From contig JAISBS010000110.1 in the NCBI GenBank assembly GCA_031266075.1, forward strand, positions 1 to 62,930: a DNA stretch of 62,930 bases, written 5' to 3'. Made by a program: the position numbers and the translations under genes. The notes under the pieces were generated by a model. It was not told the DNA's origin and searched no databases. It was given only the letters and a program-made list of their open reading frames with translations. Shown one piece after another: positions 57,440 through 62,930 of the stretch. Source of the DNA: Treponema sp. GTDB taxonomy: Bacteria; Spirochaetota; Spirochaetia; Treponematales; Breznakiellaceae. Within the stretch, counting starts at the first letter, position 1, and every line of letters begins with the position of its first letter.

Positions 57440-58578
57440 AACGCCTGTTTTAGAATGTCGAAGGAGTCTTCCGCGGAAACCGTCCAGGGGGAATAGGCGA
57501 CAAATTCAAGATTCCGGGCCGCTTCGGCCACGGAGACCAGTTTGTCCAGGGACAGGTTGAATTCCTTGAGCCGGGCAGGGGTTTTCAGGGCCCCCATGCG
57601 GCGGCGGATGGTATCCACCGCCATATTGGCCGAATCCGCCACCGAAGCCCCTTCCACCGGCTCTCCCATAAGAGCGGCTACTTTGGCGATCTTTTCGGGC
57701 CGGGCGCTGACCAGCCGTTCCAGAATATAGGGCAGGATAACCGTGGAACACCATGACTTGGCCACCGGGAAGCGCCCGTTGATGGCGTAGGACAGGGCCG
57801 TACCGATGCCGGGGGCGCTGATTGCGGCTCCCAGGGCTATCAAAAAACCCGCGTTGGTAGAATTTCCCACCATGTCGAAGATCTGGTTGTCCAGGTAGGA
57901 CTCCATCATCCGGGAATAAATAGCCACCGCCTGTTCCAGCAGGGCATCGGAGAAGAAGCTGGCCCGGGAGGAGCAATAGGCTTCCACGGCCACGCAGAAC
58001 CCGTCAAAGGCGGTAGTGGCGGCAAAGGCGCCGGACAGGGATTCGGAAAGGTTGCCGTCAATAAAGGCTGCGGCGCAGAGTCGCGCCGGGGATTTTACCA
58101 GTTTTACTGACCGGTCGCGGGGGTCTACGGCGATAAAATAGTCTGAAAACAGGAAGGGATCCCGCCCGGTAGTGGGAACCGCGATATAGGGGAGGAAGTC
58201 CCCTTCGGCTTCCCGGCCATCGAGCAGTTCAAAAACCGGCAAATTGGAAGATGCCAGGATCGCCGACAGCCGGGCAATGGCCTGGGTTTTCAGGCCCCCA
58301 AAACCGACAATGGCGGAACACCGGGCCCCCCGTGCCAGGGACGCGGCGGCTTCGGCCACATCAGCCGTGGCCTGGGCGGGAATTTCGTCAAAAATAATGG
58401 CCTCCACCCCGGCTTCTTCCAAAATTCCGGTGAGCCGCTCAATGCTCCGGCCTTCGTACAGCACCTGTTCGGTGGTGATCAAAACCCGGCTGCCGCTGCG
58501 GGAACAGAAGGCCCCCACCCGGTTGATAACATCCTGCCCGATCAGCACTTCGGGATCCAGTCTGAAAGAAATATCCAT
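57436..58578 (-). CDS. Iron-containing alcohol dehydrogenase homologue lacking metal ligands
   Basis: A 380-residue protein with the dehydroquinate synthase/Fe-ADH fold: nucleotide region VGFGGLKT (the usual GGGS altered), PTTGRDPFLFSDY, and a helical C-terminal domain. In the family an Asp and three His bind iron. Here DGFCVAVEAY keeps the Asp but lacks its paired His, and GIGTALSYAINGRFPVAKSWCS has Thr and Lys-Ser where the two other His would be. It may be a pseudoenzyme or a metal-free reductase. It precedes no obvious pathway partner; flgM is the next gene upstream. Confidence 0.8.
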   Translation of the reverse strand: MDISFRLDPEVLIGQDVINRVGAFCSRSGSRVLITTEQVLYEGRSIERLTGILEEAGVEAIIFDEIPAQATADVAEAAASLARGARCSAIVGFGGLKTQAIARLSAILASSNLPVFELLDGREAEGDFLPYIAVPTTGRDPFLFSDYFIAVDPRDRSVKLVKSPARLCAAAFIDGNLSESLSGAFAATTAFDGFCVAVEAYCSSRASFFSDALLEQAVAIYSRMMESYLDNQIFDMVGNSTNAGFLIALGAAISAPGIGTALSYAINGRFPVAKSWCSTVILPYILERLVSARPEKIAKVAALMGEPVEGASVADSANMAVDTIRRRMGALKTPARLKEFNLSLDKLVSVAEAARNLEFVAYSPWTVSAEDSFDILKQAF

Positions 58579-58670
58579 AAGCCTGCTCCATAGGGTTCAA
58601 CCTGCAGGATGCCCGCAGATTTCAGGGAACTCCGAAAACCCGGCCAGGGGCTTAGGGGTCTTCGCTCATG

Positions 58671-58724
58671 AAAAAAAAGGCGGAACTGCCGGAACATCCC
58701 GCCGGAATGTTCTTTGGTTCCGCC
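58671..58724 (-). terminator. Rho-independent terminator of flgM
   Basis: Reading the minus strand, GGCGGAAC (58724-58717) pairs with GTTCCGCC (58686-58679), enclosing an inner GAACAT/ATGTTC stem, and is followed by TTTTTTTT (58678-58671). Confidence 0.85.
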
Positions 58725-58756
58725 TGTTCAGGCGCGGGCCCCATAAACCGGAGAGC

Positions 58757-59047
58757 CTAGAGTCCGAAGGACTCGATTATTTTATCCGCCGTGGCGTTGA
58801 TAACCATGTCGTTGAGATACTCAGGATCATTGATCTTTGCCTTCAGTTCCGCTATCCGGTCCATCCGCAGATCCGGGGCGGCGGAGACCACTTCGATAGT
58901 GTGGTACAGTCCGCTTTTCTCCATTGCCTCGGAGGAAAGGCTGATGGAATCGGCCTGGCCGCGTTCCCGCACCACATCGTTCCGTCCGGGCTTTTTCCCC
59001 GGCTGGATGGGATCCGGAGGGCCTATCCTGTCGATTGTCATACTCAT
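58757..59047 (-). CDS. flgM: Anti-sigma-28 factor FlgM
   Basis: A 96-residue protein of FlgM length that holds the flagellar sigma factor FliA inactive until the hook is complete. After a disordered basic N-terminus comes DSISLSSEAMEKS (about 34-46) and the conserved helix pair APDLRMDRIAELKAKI (about 57-72) and TADKIIESF. This matches treponemal FlgM. The start may be the first or third codon (both ATG). It is monocistronic with a strong terminator; no other flagellar genes are in view. Confidence 0.88.
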   Translation of the reverse strand: MSMTIDRIGPPDPIQPGKKPGRNDVVRERGQADSISLSSEAMEKSGLYHTIEVVSAAPDLRMDRIAELKAKINDPEYLNDMVINATADKIIESFGL

Positions 59048-59088
59048 ATCCTACCTACCCCCATTATCGGCATAAATCCACGAATAGT

Positions 59089-59127
59089 TGAGGCTGTTCC
59101 AACACTTCAGTTTTTGGAACAGCAACC
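59089..59127. repeat. Dispersed GCTGTTCCAA hairpin
   Basis: GCTGTTCCAACACT pairs with AGTTTTTGGAACAGC around TC. A close copy is at 10652-10690. It lies in the leader of flgM. Confidence 0.6.
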
Positions 59128-59188
59128 CTGGACTTACGAAAAGCGGGCCGGACTTTAGTCTCGTTTGACCGCTTTTTCAGGAGCTTGT

Positions 59189-59229
59189 TTCATCAGACCC
59201 CTGGTCCGCACCAACCGGGTTCTGGAACA
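59189..59229. repeat. Inverted copy of the repeat at 41264-41306
   Basis: TTTCATCAGACCCCTGGTCC...GCACCAACCGGGTTCTGGAACA is the reverse complement of the loop-and-arm sequence at 41264-41306, with few changes. It lies directly after the rsmI stop codon on the minus strand. Confidence 0.65.
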
Positions 59230-59232
59230 CTC

Positions 59233-59928
59233 TCAGTTTACACGCTTATTGGTTTTCTTTCCAGATACATAGACGGAAAATTCCCCAATTTGCTCCTCTT
59301 TTTTCGCAAATTCGGCGAAAATTTCCGCCGCCGGGCCCCGGAGGTATTCCTCGTGAACCTTGGTCATTTCCCGGCCTACACATATATACCGTTCCCCATC
59401 AAATTCGGCAAGATCCGCCAAAAGCTTGAGGATTCTGAAGGGCGATTCATAGAGGACGAAGGCCGCCTCCATGGTCAGAAGCTCCCGGAGCCGGGAACGA
59501 CGGCGGCCTGGTTTGGGGGACAAAAAGCCCTCAAAAACCACGGTTTTGTCCAGGCCCCCGGCAACGCTGACCAGGGCGGCGAAGGCCGAGGGGCCGGGGA
59601 CAGGGATGACCGCATGGCCCGCCTCCACGGCCAGCCGGGCCAGTACCGCGCCAGGGTCGCTCAGGGCCGGGGTGCCCGCGTCGCTGGCATAGGCCACGGT
59701 TTTGCCTTCGTCCAGGGCCCGGATCACTTTTTCCGAGGCAAATTCTTCATTCTGGGCCCGGCAGGAGAGCAGTTTTACCTGAATCCCCAAATGATTGAGG
59801 AGTTTTACGGTTCGGCGGGTGTCCTCGCAGGCCACCAGATCGGCGGTTTTGAGGAGTTCCGCGGCCCGGAAGCTGATATCCCCCAAATTTCCGATGGGCG
59901 TGCCGATAATATACAGGGTTGCCACCAT
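59233..59928 (-). CDS. rsmI: 16S rRNA (cytidine1402-2'-O)-methyltransferase RsmI
   Basis: A 231-residue SAM-dependent enzyme that 2'-O-methylates C1402 in the decoding centre. GTPIGNLGDISFRAAE at 9-24, EDTRRTVKLLNHLGI, and SDAGTPALSDPG are the family signatures, all intact. It ends shortly after the methylase domain; the roughly 50-residue C-terminal extension of longer homologues is absent. Divergent from the zinc-ribbon gene with a 45-base gap. Confidence 0.92.
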   Translation of the reverse strand: MVATLYIIGTPIGNLGDISFRAAELLKTADLVACEDTRRTVKLLNHLGIQVKLLSCRAQNEEFASEKVIRALDEGKTVAYASDAGTPALSDPGAVLARLAVEAGHAVIPVPGPSAFAALVSVAGGLDKTVVFEGFLSPKPGRRRSRLRELLTMEAAFVLYESPFRILKLLADLAEFDGERYICVGREMTKVHEEYLRGPAAEIFAEFAKKEEQIGEFSVYVSGKKTNKRVN

Positions 59929-59973
59929 TTAAGTATAACCAGCCGGATACAACCCGGCTACCGGACGGAGAAG

Positions 59974-60417
59974 ATGGGGTCTTTTTTTCAAGTCTTGCTT
60001 TTTGTGTTGATAGGGATCGCGCTGCTCTGGTTCGGACACACCCTTTTTTTCGCCCCCCTGGGGCATATCCATTCCGCTTACCCCCGGCGCCGGCGGCGGG
60101 AAAGAGGGCCCAGAGAAACGGGGGTTCCCGGGAATCCCCAAACCTGCCCGGTCTGTTCCGCCCGGCTGGAGAAGGGGGAACTGGTCAGATCCATGGCCTA
60201 TCCGTCCTTTAACGGCAAAGACCGGCTGATGCATATCAAAGGCTGCGCCTGGTGCCTGGAGGAGGACCGGCCCCGGATCTGTCCGGTTTGCGGAGCCCGG
60301 CTCCGGGGGGACGAAACGCTGGTAGCCCGGATTTTTGAACGTCCTGACCGTTCTCATGTCCATATACTGGGCTGTTCCCGGTGCCGGAGAACGGGGCGGC
60401 CACAGGGACCCATTTAA
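59974..60417 (+). CDS. Membrane-anchored zinc-ribbon protein
   Basis: A 147-residue protein. The ATG at 59974 follows GGAG. One N-terminal membrane helix (FFQVLLFVLIGIALLWFG, about 4-21) is followed by a basic stretch (RRRRRE) and two paired Cys modules: CPVCSARLEKGE with CAWC, and CPVCGARLRGDE with CSRC, that is, two zinc ribbons made from a duplicated unit of about 45 residues. The cytoplasmic zinc ribbons could bind protein or nucleic acid. It is the last chromosomal gene before the cassette array. Confidence 0.75.
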   Translation: MGSFFQVLLFVLIGIALLWFGHTLFFAPLGHIHSAYPRRRRRERGPRETGVPGNPQTCPVCSARLEKGELVRSMAYPSFNGKDRLMHIKGCAWCLEEDRPRICPVCGARLRGDETLVARIFERPDRSHVHILGCSRCRRTGRPQGPI

Positions 60418-60473
60418 GAAACCGCTGAAAACTGAAGTAATGCGACATTGGGCTAAATATTTCTGTAAAATTA

Positions 60474-60502
60474 TTGACAAAGAAAAAAACTTAAAATATA
60501 AT
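60474..60502 (+). promoter_or_regulatory. Consensus promoter of cassette 1
   Basis: TTGACA (60474-60479), exactly 17 bases, TATAAT (60497-60502): a perfect sigma70-type promoter, followed by AGGAG 8 bases before the ATG at 60522. Confidence 0.85.
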
Positions 60503-60521
60503 TTTTATTAGGAGAATAATA

Positions 60522-61046
60522 ATGAAAAATATACTTTTTGCTCTTATGATATTATCGTTATTTTCATGTAGGACAATGACGTGGACGAAGATACAAACAA
60601 ATGCTATTTTTGGAGAAGGCATTTATTTAAAAAAATATTTATATGATTACAATTCTCCAAGAACTTTATTTTTAGGTGATGGATATTCATTTACAGTATT
60701 TGAATTACCAAATGATTATTCTGAATATATCAATAAAAATTTTGATCTAATAGAAAAAAATTATCCAATGAATAATAGTTTTAGGAATGAATGGAATATA
60801 GAACCATGGAAAGTAACCCCAATAAATAATTATGATGATAATGCATATATTAATCGATTTGTAATTTCACCGTTCTATGATGAAAAAAACCATGAATATA
60901 AAATATATAAAAAATATATTGAGATGATACTAAATGAAGAAGGGAATTATTATTGCTATTTCTATAGTGAAGGCCGTCGCGATATAGATTTTTATGTTTA
61001 TGTACCAAAAGAAAAAATATTAATAATGATTAATCATCTAACATAA
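60522..61046 (+). CDS. Cassette-encoded lipoprotein, unknown function
   Basis: A 174-residue lipoprotein: MKNILFALMILSLFSC is a short signal peptide with lipobox LFSC and Cys16. The mature chain is rich in Tyr, Asn and Lys with no recognised domain. AGGAG precedes the ATG. Base composition is far more AT-rich than the chromosome to its left, as expected for a recently captured cassette. Not recognised. Confidence 0.75.
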   Translation: MKNILFALMILSLFSCRTMTWTKIQTNAIFGEGIYLKKYLYDYNSPRTLFLGDGYSFTVFELPNDYSEYINKNFDLIEKNYPMNNSFRNEWNIEPWKVTPINNYDDNAYINRFVISPFYDEKNHEYKIYKKYIEMILNEEGNYYCYFYSEGRRDIDFYVYVPKEKILIMINHLT

Positions 61047-61094
61047 TTTAAAAAGCGAATAAATAAATGAAAATTTATTAGTACGCCCAACGAC

Positions 61095-61337
61095 ACATAA
61101 CAGGACTGTTTACGCTTTTTGTCCTGCAGGCCTTACCGGGCCAGTAGGCGGCTCGGGCTTCCGTTCGCCTAGGTCATTCCGCTACGCTCCTTCCCACTTT
61201 TAATTGCTGTGCAAGCGGCTTCCAAACTTCCACCCACATTTTTTCGGCCCTGGTCTTTGCTACGCAAAGCCCTTATCCGGGCCGCCCAAACACCTTAATG
61301 CCGCATAAACGGCTTCGATACAGCCGGAACGTTATGT
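61095..61337 (+). repeat. attC-like recombination site 1 (243 bp)
   Basis: Begins ACATAAC (61095-61101) and ends GTTATGT (61331-61337), which are complementary, like the R'' and R' cores of integron attC sites. Inside are matching arms, GGCCTTACCGGGCC and GGCGGCTCGGGC against CCGGGCCGCCC, and a CTTTGC-TAC-GCAAAG hairpin. It is long for an attC (known ones are roughly 55-150 bp). Confidence 0.65.
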
Positions 61338-61381
61338 GCCATTTGCCCTAAAATTTGAGTAAAATATACAACAAAAATTAA

Positions 61382-61410
61382 TTGACATAAATAAAAAATT
61401 ATGATTAACT
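61382..61410 (+). promoter_or_regulatory. Candidate promoter of cassette 2
   Basis: TTGACA (61382-61387), 17 bases, TTAACT (61405-61410). The -35 is consensus, the -10 weak. GGAGG follows 8 bases before the ATG. Confidence 0.5.
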
Positions 61411-61428
61411 AAAAAATGGAGGAAATAA

Positions 61429-61860
61429 ATGAAATTTAATAAGTCTTTTAATGATGGCAATTTTGGTGATTATATAAAATATCTTAATAGTATAAAAAAT
61501 TATATATCGATGGAGTTGTACGATTTTATAAGTGATCCAGAAAGGCATGGCTTATGGGAAAAAAGTTTACATGACAGCCGAATAGAAAAGATCGAATTTG
61601 ATCATAATTTTGAAACTGACACATCAAATATGACCATAACACTGTTGGGAGAAAACAGAAAATTTATATTGCATTTTCTGAAAATAAAAAAATATAGAAT
61701 TAAGCAAATAGCTGAAAATGACGGTTATACGGATTTAATTACTTACGAAATATATGTAAAAAACAAAAAAGAGAAAACATTGGAATTTAGGGCGGAATTT
61801 GGCTTTGGTTATGGTGAAATAATAATTGTGTGTAAAGAAATTAAAATTGAGGAAAAATAA
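61429..61860 (+). CDS. Cassette-encoded cytoplasmic protein, unknown function
   Basis: A 143-residue soluble protein with a helical first half and strand-rich second half (YEIYVKNKKEKTLEFRAEFGFGYGEIIIV). GGAGG precedes the ATG. No family is recognised; the size and alpha+beta, acidic, strand-rich build recall immunity-type proteins common in integron cassettes, but that is only an impression. It is flanked by two attC-like sites. Confidence 0.75.
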   Translation: MKFNKSFNDGNFGDYIKYLNSIKNYISMELYDFISDPERHGLWEKSLHDSRIEKIEFDHNFETDTSNMTITLLGENRKFILHFLKIKKYRIKQIAENDGYTDLITYEIYVKNKKEKTLEFRAEFGFGYGEIIIVCKEIKIEEK

Positions 61861-61891
61861 ATTACTAAAAAATGGAGTACGGACAAGCGGC

Positions 61892-62107
61892 GTATAACAG
61901 GATTGTTTACGCTTTTTTTCCTGCAGGCCTTCGGGCCAGTAGGTGGCTCGGGCTGCGGTTTTGCTAGGTCAATCGCTACGCTCATTCCCACGTAAAACCT
62001 TCGCCACATTTTGCCGGCCCTGGTCTTTGCTACGCAAAGCCCTTATTCGGGCCGCCCAAACCCCTTAATGCCGCATAAGCGGCTTCGATACAGCCAGAAC
62101 GTTATGC
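61892..62107 (+). repeat. attC-like recombination site 2 (216 bp)
   Basis: Begins GTATAAC (61892-61898) and ends GTTATGC (62101-62107). Most of its length aligns with site 1: TTTACGC, CCTGCAGGCCT, GGGCCAGTAGG, the CTTTGCTACGCAAAG hairpin, CCTTAATGCCGCATAA and GGCTTCGATACAGCC. A 27-base stretch in the centre is missing relative to site 1, as expected for the variable middle of attC sites. Confidence 0.65.
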
Positions 62108-62157
62108 GAAATTGCGGCTAAATTAGTTGGAAAAATAAAAATCATTGAAAAAATTAC

Positions 62158-62186
62158 TAGACAAAATAAAAAAATAAAAGTAAAAT
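62158..62186 (+). promoter_or_regulatory. Candidate promoter of cassette 3
   Basis: TAGACA (62158-62163), 17 bases, TAAAAT (62181-62186), about 30 bases before the ATG at 62217. One mismatch in each box. Confidence 0.5.
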
Positions 62187-62216
62187 GGATTAAAATTGTA
62201 GAAAGGGAAACCAATT

Positions 62217-62705
62217 ATGATTAATTTAATGGATTTACCAATGGAATTTGATACAGAAAAAATGAGATGGGAAATAAATGTTTATAAGCACCTTCAAAAT
62301 GTACCAAAAAATAAAGACATAGAAGAATCAATAAAGACATTAAATTATAAACCCAATTTGAGAATATACATTCAGGGAGATAAAAATAATGCTGAACCAT
62401 TTTATATGGAATTAGCAAAAACAATTTTGAAAGATATTGAAAAATATAAAGATAAATCAATAAAAAAAATTTTCGAATGGATGAAATTAGACAAAAGAAT
62501 AAAAAAAGATGATTTTTGGATAGATGTAATAAATTTTTCAGATTTAGTTTATGGATGTCAAGGTGCTTTTGGATATAAAGAAAAGATGAAAGGATTCACA
62601 ATGGTATTAAGTATAACAAATGATGAATATTATGGATATATGGAAATAATAATAAAATATACTAAAAGCGGATGGCCAAAAGGAATAGAGCTAATGTTTA
62701 ATTAA
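62217..62705 (+). CDS. Cassette-encoded cytoplasmic protein, unknown function
   Basis: A 162-residue soluble protein rich in Lys, Ile and Tyr, helical in the middle (AKTILKDIEKYKDKSIKKIF) and with C-terminal strands (TMVLSITNDEYYGYMEIII). GAAAGGGA precedes the ATG. It has no recognised domain, signal peptide or membrane segment. As with its neighbours, AT content marks it as foreign. A small antitoxin- or immunity-like role is possible but unsupported. Confidence 0.75.
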   Translation: MINLMDLPMEFDTEKMRWEINVYKHLQNVPKNKDIEESIKTLNYKPNLRIYIQGDKNNAEPFYMELAKTILKDIEKYKDKSIKKIFEWMKLDKRIKKDDFWIDVINFSDLVYGCQGAFGYKEKMKGFTMVLSITNDEYYGYMEIIIKYTKSGWPKGIELMFN

Positions 62706-62735
62706 ATAAAAAATAATGGAGTACGCCGTAACTTC

Positions 62736-62816
62736 ACATAACGTTCCGGCTGTTTACGCTTTTTTGTCCTGTAGGCCTTACCGGGCCAGTAGGCGGCTCG
62801 GGCTCCGGTTTGCCTA
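62736..62816 (+). repeat. attC-like recombination site 3, interrupted
   Basis: Starts ACATAAC (62736-62742) and follows site 1 closely (GGCCTTACCGGGCCAGTAGG, CGGCTCGGGCT) up to GCCTAG near 62816, where the match stops and IS630-type sequence begins. Its first arm, CATAACGTTCCGGCTGT, is the exact complement of the 3' arm of site 1. Confidence 0.65.
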
Positions 62817-62930
62817 GTAGACTGATTCTTCCAAAGTACCTATAATAAAAACAAATATTCTCAACAGGAGGGGAAAGACAATGAGAGGAAAACAATACAA
62901 GGTTAGGCTTACCCGGACAGAACGGGCTTT
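62817..62930 (+). mobile_element. Left end of an IS630-type insertion sequence (cut by the window)
   Basis: The attC-like repeat breaks at a CTAG, and new sequence beginning near GTAGACTGATTC leads to a transposase start. IS630 elements target TA, which fits the break point. The exact terminal repeat cannot be fixed because the right end is outside the window. Confidence 0.55.
62881..62930 (+). CDS. IS630-family transposase, N-terminus only
   Basis: ATG at 62881 preceded by AGGAGGGG. The 16 visible residues, MRGKQYKVRLTRTERA, match the usual opening of IS630-type transposases (basic strand, then LTxxER). The rest lies beyond the window end. Family assignment rests on this short stretch and the TA-type target. 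Confidence 0.55.
   Translation, partial: MRGKQYKVRLTRTERA

Larger units (their letters stand above)
60437..61331 (+). mobile_element. Integron-like cassette 1
   Basis: Begins at a degenerate core GTAATGCGACATTGGGCTAA (60437-60456), similar to the sequence after attC2 (GTTATGCGAAATTGCGGCTAA), and runs to the core in the first full attC-like repeat. It holds one AT-rich gene with its own promoter. No integrase gene is in the window. Confidence 0.6.
61331..62101 (+). mobile_element. Integron-like cassette 2
   Basis: The unit between the cores of attC-like sites 1 and 2, holding a single AT-rich gene in the same orientation as its neighbours. Confidence 0.6.
62101..62742 (+). mobile_element. 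Integron-like cassette 3
   Basis: From the core of attC-like site 2 to the start of site 3; one AT-rich gene in the same orientation. Its 3' attC is interrupted by an IS630-type element. Confidence 0.55.

Noticed and set aside
61079-62818. CRISPR array
   Set aside because: The repeats are over 200 bp, imperfect, structured and separated by full genes, not by short uniform spacers.

Overview
The window looks like a chromosomal segment of a GC-rich treponeme-type spirochaete, quite possibly of the insect-gut group; that placement is inference. It rests on a treponeme-style FlgM, a CarD regulator, many small spirochaete-type lipoproteins, a complete HndA-D electron-bifurcating [FeFe]-hydrogenase operon, and at the right end what looks like a chromosomal integron cassette array. 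The core has strong G/C third-position bias, so long antisense ORFs are common and were discarded. Three stretches are clearly more AT-rich and accessory: 1-4.4 kb, 47.85-50.0 kb and 60.4-62.9 kb.

1-4.4 kb is the right part of an integrated mobile element. It has a minus-strand operon of small genes ending in an HU/IHF-like protein, two duplicated divergent regulatory modules with small Xre-type repressors, a DUF1902-HicA toxin-antitoxin pair, and a BECR-fold nuclease candidate. It ends at a 25-bp tRNA 3'-end fragment (4375-4399) that looks like an attachment site. From 4.5 to 30 kb is housekeeping and metabolism: PlsC, Mfd, a secreted protein with a PilZ protein, tRNA-Val(CAC) inside a long inverted repeat, an MFS transporter, Hsp20, a DinB-like protein, the hnd hydrogenase operon, an SDR, a lipoprotein, an acyl-CoA ligase, a ComFB-like protein, an HD hydrolase, and argC-argJ-argB-argD.

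30-47.6 kb holds spirochaete lipoproteins and conserved unknowns, an OppA-like binding protein, the overlapping operon carD-ispD-ispF-nth, a mannose-1-phosphate guanylyltransferase, a divergent acetate kinase with a PfkB kinase, a DJ-1 protein, Ssb and a U32 peptidase. 47.7-50.1 kb is a decayed AT-rich efflux-type locus (GNAT fragment, N-terminally truncated TolC-like protein) bounded by two copies of one intergenic repeat. 50.3-60.4 kb carries thioredoxin, exported proteins, a MITE-like 151-bp inverted repeat, a 1268-residue GH13 protein, an iron-ADH homologue lacking its metal histidines, FlgM, RsmI and a zinc-ribbon membrane protein.

60.4-62.9 kb has three same-strand, very AT-rich single-gene units, separated by structured repeats of about 216-243 bp with ends of the type ACATAAC...GTTATGY. 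These fit integron attC sites, and each unit has its own promoter-like sequence. The third repeat is interrupted by the start of an IS630-type transposase gene. Several families of hairpin repeats are scattered between genes throughout; one keeps its architecture while its stem sequences differ completely between copies, and it is the best candidate here for an undescribed structured element.
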